Shown here: piece after piece, positions 14,371-18,098 of the stretch
Layout of the letters: every line of letters starts with the position of its first letter
Numbering within the stretch: the first letter of the stretch is position 1
Origin: Micrococcales bacterium
GTDB lineage: Bacteria > Actinomycetota > Actinomycetes > Actinomycetales > Microbacteriaceae
DNA length: 18,098 bases
Assembly: GCA_947448975.1 (NCBI GenBank)
Contig: CANFPR010000006.1
Location: forward strand, 1 to 18,098
Direction: 5' to 3'
The notes under the pieces: model-generated
The model's input: the letters and a program-made list of their open reading frames with translations, nothing else
Told to the model about the DNA's origin: nothing
Databases searched by the model: none
Translations under genes and position numbers: made by a program

Positions 14371-16791
14371 ATGAACGCTGAAATAGATCCAAACGAACGA
14401 ATCGTCGATATCGACCTGACTGCTGAAATGCAGGATTCGTTTCTCGAGTATTCCTACTCGGTCATTTACGCGCGTGCGCTTCCAGATGCCAGAGATGGGC
14501 TGAAGCCCGTTCATCGCAGAATCATCTACCAGATGGGCGAGATGGGCCTTCGGCCAGATCGAGGCCACGTCAAGTCTGCACGCGTCTCTGGCGAAGTTAT
14601 GGGTAAGTTGCACCCACACGGCGACGGTGCAATCTACGACGCCATGGTTCGCATGGCGCAACCGTTCACTCTGCGAGTGCCGCTGATTGACGGACACGGT
14701 AACTTTGGGTCGCTAGACGATGGCCCGGCGGCAGCGCGATATACAGAAACACGCCTCTCCCCTGCCTCACTACTTATGAACGAGGGGCTCGACGAAGATG
14801 TTGTCGACTTCAAGCCCAACTACGACGCCCAGCTAAGCGAACCCGAAGTATTGCCGGCCGCTTTTCCGAACCTCCTGGTGAACGGTTCATCTGGAATTGC
14901 CGTTGGTATGGCTACAAACATGCCGCCGCACAACTTGCGCGAGGTAGTCGCAGCGGCAATACACCTTCTTGAGAACCCTGAGGCAACGACGGCCGATCTC
15001 ATGAAGTTCGTTCCCGGCCCCGATCTTCCTGCAGGCGGCATCATTGTTGGGCTAGACGGCATTCGAGAGGCGTACGAAACGGGTCGAGGCATCTTTAAGA
15101 CTCGAGCCAGAGTAAACGTCGAATCGGTTGGCCCGCGCAAAATGGGCATCGTGGTTACCGAACTCCCCTTCTTAGTCGGACCCGAAAAGGTAATCGAAAA
15201 AATCAAGGACGGCGTCAACAACAAGAAGCTTGTTGGAATCTCAGACGTTACCGACCTCACCGACCGCACCAACGGACTACGCCTAGTTATAGAGCTCAAG
15301 ACCGGTTTTGATCCACAGGTGGTTCTCGATCTGCTTTACCGATACACACCGATGGAAGACTCCTTCGGAATCAACAACGTCACGCTCGTAAACGGTCGCC
15401 CAAACACCCTGGGCTTGCGCGATTTGCTAGGTGTCTACCTAGCTCATCGCATAACCGTAACTCGACGCAGAAGCAAGAACCGCCTAGGTAAGCGCGAAGC
15501 TCGCCTGCACCTTGTAGATGGTTTGCTCATCGCGATTCTCAGCATCGACGAAGTCATCCAGGTGATTCGTTCGAGTGATGAGGTTGACGAAGCGCGAAGC
15601 AAACTCATGAGCGTTTTCGAACTCACCGAGATTCAAGCGGAATACATTCTTGAGCTTCGACTGAGGCGTCTAACCAAGTTCTCAAAGATCGAACTCGACG
15701 CCGAGCGCGAGAAACTCCAGTCGGAAATTGCAGAGCTTCGGGCGATTCTTTCGAACGATCAAATGCTTCGCAATCTCGTTAGCCAAGAACTTACTCATGT
15801 TGCAGAAACCTACGGCGACGCGCGTCGCACCACGCTTCTCAACGAGGGTGAAGTTGCCAGGCCAACCTCGAGTGCGAAGACACCGACAACCTCTGCAGAA
15901 CTCGCCGACACAGAAACGATAGTCGGCCTCACCGCTTCAGGCTTGCTCGCTAGGTTCTCAAGTGTGGGGCAAACAGAACCTACCAAACGTAAAAAGCATG
16001 ATGTGATGGCTTGCACTATTACAACCACGACTCGCTCAGACATCGGAGCCGTAACTAGCCGCGGTCGAATCATCCGTGTACACGTTGGCGATGTGCCAAC
16101 GTCGGGTGACTTCTTCGATGGCGGGGCCGCGGTCAAAGCCTCGGAATTCTTTGGTTTAGCCAAAGACGAGGTTCTGTTGACTGTTCTTGACCTCAACACC
16201 GATGCTGAGCTTGTCATTGGCTCTGCGCAAGGCGTTGTAAAGCGCGTTGTGGCAGACTACCCAACCAAACCGGAGTTCGAAATCATCTCGTTCAAGCCCG
16301 ACGACAAGTTGGTTGGAGCCGCAGTGGCTGGCGATGCATCCAGATTCGTCTTCGTAACCAGTGATTCGCAAGTTCTGGCCTTCGCCTCTGACGCAGTCAG
16401 AGCGCAGGGCCGCTCTGCTTCGGGTGTCGCTGGAATCAACCTCGGCGCAGGCGCAAAAGTTATCTTCTTCGGTGTAGAACCAAGCGCTGAGTCTTGGCTA
16501 GTCACGGCCGCAAACTCATCGGCCGCACTACCTGGCACAGATTCCGGCAGCATCAAAGTCACCGCGCTTGAGGAGATTCCTTCTAAGGGGCGCGCAACCG
16601 GTGGTGTTCGAGGTCACAAGTTCGTGAGAAATGAAGATCAGTTGTTCTTCGCTGGAATCACCGCGAAAGAGCCTCTGGCATGCTCTTTCGACGGAAAGGC
16701 CGTCGACCTACCTCAACCCGCAAAGCGCGATGCGAGTGGCACTGTGGTTGCCCAGGTAATCTCGGGAGTCGGCTTTCAACTACTTCAGTAA
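14371..16791 (+). CDS. parC: DNA topoisomerase IV subunit A (type IIA topoisomerase)
   Basis: 806 aa from ATG 14371; the frame is open further upstream but overlaps the divergent gene. The winged-helix breakage-reunion domain has [21 protein letters not shown] (26-46), [17 protein letters not shown] (81-97) and [10 protein letters not shown] (121-130) with the catalytic Tyr at 124. A tower and coiled-coil region follow ([20 protein letters not shown]), then a beta-pinwheel C-terminal domain from about 512. No canonical GyrA box (QRRGGKG-like) is seen; [13 protein letters not shown] takes a similar place. That, together with the nearby parE, points to topoisomerase IV, which decatenates daughter chromosomes, rather than gyrase. 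The residue equivalent to E. coli GyrA Ser83 is Gly86. It converges on parE with a 23-bp gap. Confidence 0.92.
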   Translation: MNAEIDPNERIVDIDLTAEMQDSFLEYSYSVIYARALPDARDGLKPVHRRIIYQMGEMGLRPDRGHVKSARVSGEVMGKLHPHGDGAIYDAMVRMAQPFTLRVPLIDGHGNFGSLDDGPAAARYTETRLSPASLLMNEGLDEDVVDFKPNYDAQLSEPEVLPAAFPNLLVNGSSGIAVGMATNMPPHNLREVVAAAIHLLENPEATTADLMKFVPGPDLPAGGIIVGLDGIREAYETGRGIFKTRARVNVESVGPRKMGIVVTELPFLVGPEKVIEKIKDGVNNKKLVGISDVTDLTDRTNGLRLVIELKTGFDPQVVLDLLYRYTPMEDSFGINNVTLVNGRPNTLGLRDLLGVYLAHRITVTRRRSKNRLGKREARLHLVDGLLIAILSIDEVIQVIRSSDEVDEARSKLMSVFELTEIQAEYILELRLRRLTKFSKIELDAEREKLQSEIAELRAILSNDQMLRNLVSQELTHVAETYGDARRTTLLNEGEVARPTSSAKTPTTSAELADTETIVGLTASGLLARFSSVGQTEPTKRKKHDVMACTITTTTRSDIGAVTSRGRIIRVHVGDVPTSGDFFDGGAAVKASEFFGLAKDEVLLTVLDLNTDAELVIGSAQGVVKRVVADYPTKPEFEIISFKPDDKLVGAAVAGDASRFVFVTSDSQVLAFASDAVRAQGRSASGVAGINLGAGAKVIFFGVEPSAESWLVTAANSSAALPGTDSGSIKVTALEEIPSKGRATGGVRGHKFVRNEDQLFFAGITAKEPLACSFDGKAVDLPQPAKRDASGTVVAQVISGVGFQLLQ

Positions 16792-16814
16792 GTGGGCCTG
16801 CTAGTCGAAGAAAA

Positions 16815-18098
16815 CTAAGCGTCTAGCTTCTCGACATCAAAAGCATCGGCGCTGTCGATAATGAAATCACGTCTAGGTGCAACTTCGTTACCCATGAGTA
16901 GTTCAAACATTTTCTCAGCAGCAATCGCGTCTTCAACTCGTACGCGACGCAGAGTGCGCCTAGATCGATCCATGGTGGTTTCAGCAAGCTGATCGGCATC
17001 CATCTCGCCGAGGCCCTTGTATCGCTGAATAGGCTCTTGATATCTGCGGCCCTGGCTCTTTAGTTTGGCAAGGAGGTTTTCGAGCTCAGCCTGGCTGTAG
17101 GTGTAGACGACCTCGTTGGGCTTGCTACCGGCGTTCACGATGCTCACCCGATGTAGTGGCGGAACCGCCGCGTAAACTCGCCCAGCCTCTACGAGAGGCC
17201 GCATGTATCTGAAGAAGAGCGTGAGTAGCAAAGTGCGAATGTGTGCGCCATCGACGTCTGCGTCGCTCATCAAGATGACTTTGCCGTACCTCGCGGTATC
17301 TAGGTCGAAAGATCGACCACTGCCAGACCCAATCACCTGGATAATCGATGCACACTCGGTATTCGAGAGCATGTCGCTAACCGAAGCCTTTTGTACGTTC
17401 AGGATCTTTCCGCGAATCGGCAATAGCGCTTGGTATTCACTGTCGCGAGCTAGCTTCGCGGTTCCAAGTGCGGAGTCGCCCTCCACGATGAAAAGCTCGC
17501 TAACCTCGGTTTCTTGCGTGCGACAATCGACGAGCTTTGTTGGCAGCGAAGACGACTCCAGCGCGTTCTTGCGTCGTTGAGTTTCTTTGTGTGTGCGTGC
17601 GGAGATGCGAGATTTCATCTCGGCAACTACTTTTTCTAACAGCAGTGCCGACTGAGCCTTGTCGTCGCGCTTCGAGGAATCGAATCGCTCGTTTAGTGCC
17701 TTGGCCACGATGTTCGAGACGATGTTGCGCACTGCAGGTGTACCAAGAATCTCTTTGGTCTGACCTTCAAATTGCGGTTCGGCGAGACGCACCGTTACCA
17801 CCGCCGTTAGACCGGCAAGGATGTCTTCTTTCTCAACCTTGTCGTTGCCCACTTTGAGTCGACGCGCGTTAGCGTCAATTTGCGCGCGCACCGATTTCAT
17901 AAGCGCCTGCTCAAAGCCTGCTACGTGTGTTCCACCCTTGGGAGTGGCGATGATGTTGACGAACGACTTAACCTCGGTGTCGTAGCCTGTGCCCCATCGA
18001 ACAGCAACATCAACCTCACATTTGCGAGTAACTTCGCGGCTTTCCATGTTGCCAGCTTCATTGAGCACAGGAACGGTCTCGACGAACTCCGCGGCTCC
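16815..18098 (-). CDS. parE: DNA topoisomerase IV subunit B (5' end cut by window edge)
   Basis: The frame is open from the right edge to a TAG at 16817-16815; 427 codons are visible. A GTG at 18068 is internal, since the frame continues upstream with family-like EFVETVPV, so the start lies outside the window. The visible part is the end of the transducer domain (VRWGTGYDTEVKSFVNIIATPKGG, ending GGTHVAGFE) and the TOPRIM domain: EGDSA at 17483-17469, PIRGKILNVQKA after it, and DADVDG at 17264-17247, followed by the family's YKGLGEMDADQL near the C-terminus. These residues bind the magnesium ions used for DNA cleavage. The ATP-binding GHKL domain is not in view. With ParC it would form the A2B2 decatenating enzyme. 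Gyrase B is the alternative, but the adjacent parC favours ParE. Confidence 0.92.
   Translation of the reverse strand, partial: GAAEFVETVPVLNEAGNMESREVTRKCEVDVAVRWGTGYDTEVKSFVNIIATPKGGTHVAGFEQALMKSVRAQIDANARRLKVGNDKVEKEDILAGLTAVVTVRLAEPQFEGQTKEILGTPAVRNIVSNIVAKALNERFDSSKRDDKAQSALLLEKVVAEMKSRISARTHKETQRRKNALESSSLPTKLVDCRTQETEVSELFIVEGDSALGTAKLARDSEYQALLPIRGKILNVQKASVSDMLSNTECASIIQVIGSGSGRSFDLDTARYGKVILMSDADVDGAHIRTLLLTLFFRYMRPLVEAGRVYAAVPPLHRVSIVNAGSKPNEVVYTYSQAELENLLAKLKSQGRRYQEPIQRYKGLGEMDADQLAETTMDRSRRTLRRVRVEDAIAAEKMFELLMGNEVAPRRDFIIDSADAFDVEKLDA

Noticed and set aside
14820-15299. Open frame of 159 codons antisense to parC.
   Set aside because: No domain-like pattern, Ser/Thr/Pro-rich, lies fully within the conserved breakage-reunion region of parC.
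16804-16835. Possible bidirectional terminator between parC and parE (GTCGAAGAA ... TTCTCGAC).
   Set aside because: The stem has a bulge, the loop is long, half of it lies in the parE coding end, and there is no T run on either strand.
1-18098. A defence island, mobile element, CRISPR array, tRNA or rRNA.
   Set aside because: Nothing repeat-like at array scale, no transposase, integrase or RNA gene signature; all genes are core actinobacterial families with even base composition.

Overview
The window is a dense, ordinary-looking chromosomal segment from an actinobacterium, most likely the family Microbacteriaceae. Several genes belong to families that are essentially restricted to Actinobacteria: SepH (DUF3071), DUF3000, DUF3093, DUF3159, DUF3710 and DUF4193. 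By eye G+C is only moderate for that group, start codons are often GTG or TTG, and genes are packed with overlaps or gaps of a few tens of bases. This resembles the small-genome freshwater 'Luna' Microbacteriaceae (Rhodoluna, Aquiluna), but that placement is inference.

Layout. Positions 1-887 (-) hold a ZapE-type AFG1 ATPase cut by the left edge. Positions 978-4738 (+) are a tight five-gene run: a two-domain rhodanese, SufE, an orphan RibD C-terminal-like reductase, DUF3000, and a ribonuclease D/HRDC protein. Positions 11088-4695 (-) are a second five-gene run read toward the first: dut, DUF3710, the DUF3159 membrane protein, aconitase (acnA) and dxs. The two runs collide, with the 3' ends of ribonuclease D and dxs overlapping by 44 bp. 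DUF3093 (+) starts 23 bp from dut, divergently, and meets DUF4193 (-) tail to tail. A 192-bp intergenic region separates DUF4193 from sepH (+). sepH ends 3 bp from a convergent cytoplasmic phosphodiesterase/phosphatase gene (-), which diverges from parC (+) across 38 bp. parC converges on parE (-), which runs off the right edge.

Functions. The window combines sulfur transfer for Fe-S clusters (rhodanese, SufE), an Fe-S client enzyme of the TCA cycle (aconitase), isoprenoid precursor synthesis (dxs), dUTP sanitation (dut), RNA 3' processing (RNase D), cell division (ZapE, SepH) and chromosome decatenation (ParC/ParE). No tRNA, rRNA, CRISPR array, prophage, insertion sequence or integration scar was seen, and no stretch over 300 bases lacks a gene.

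I found no convincing new system. The items most worth a second look are small: short repeats and a palindrome in three divergent intergenic regions, a predicted leaderless gene, the 44-bp 3' overlap, a RibD-like protein with an altered signature, and a glycine at the main quinolone-determining position of ParC.
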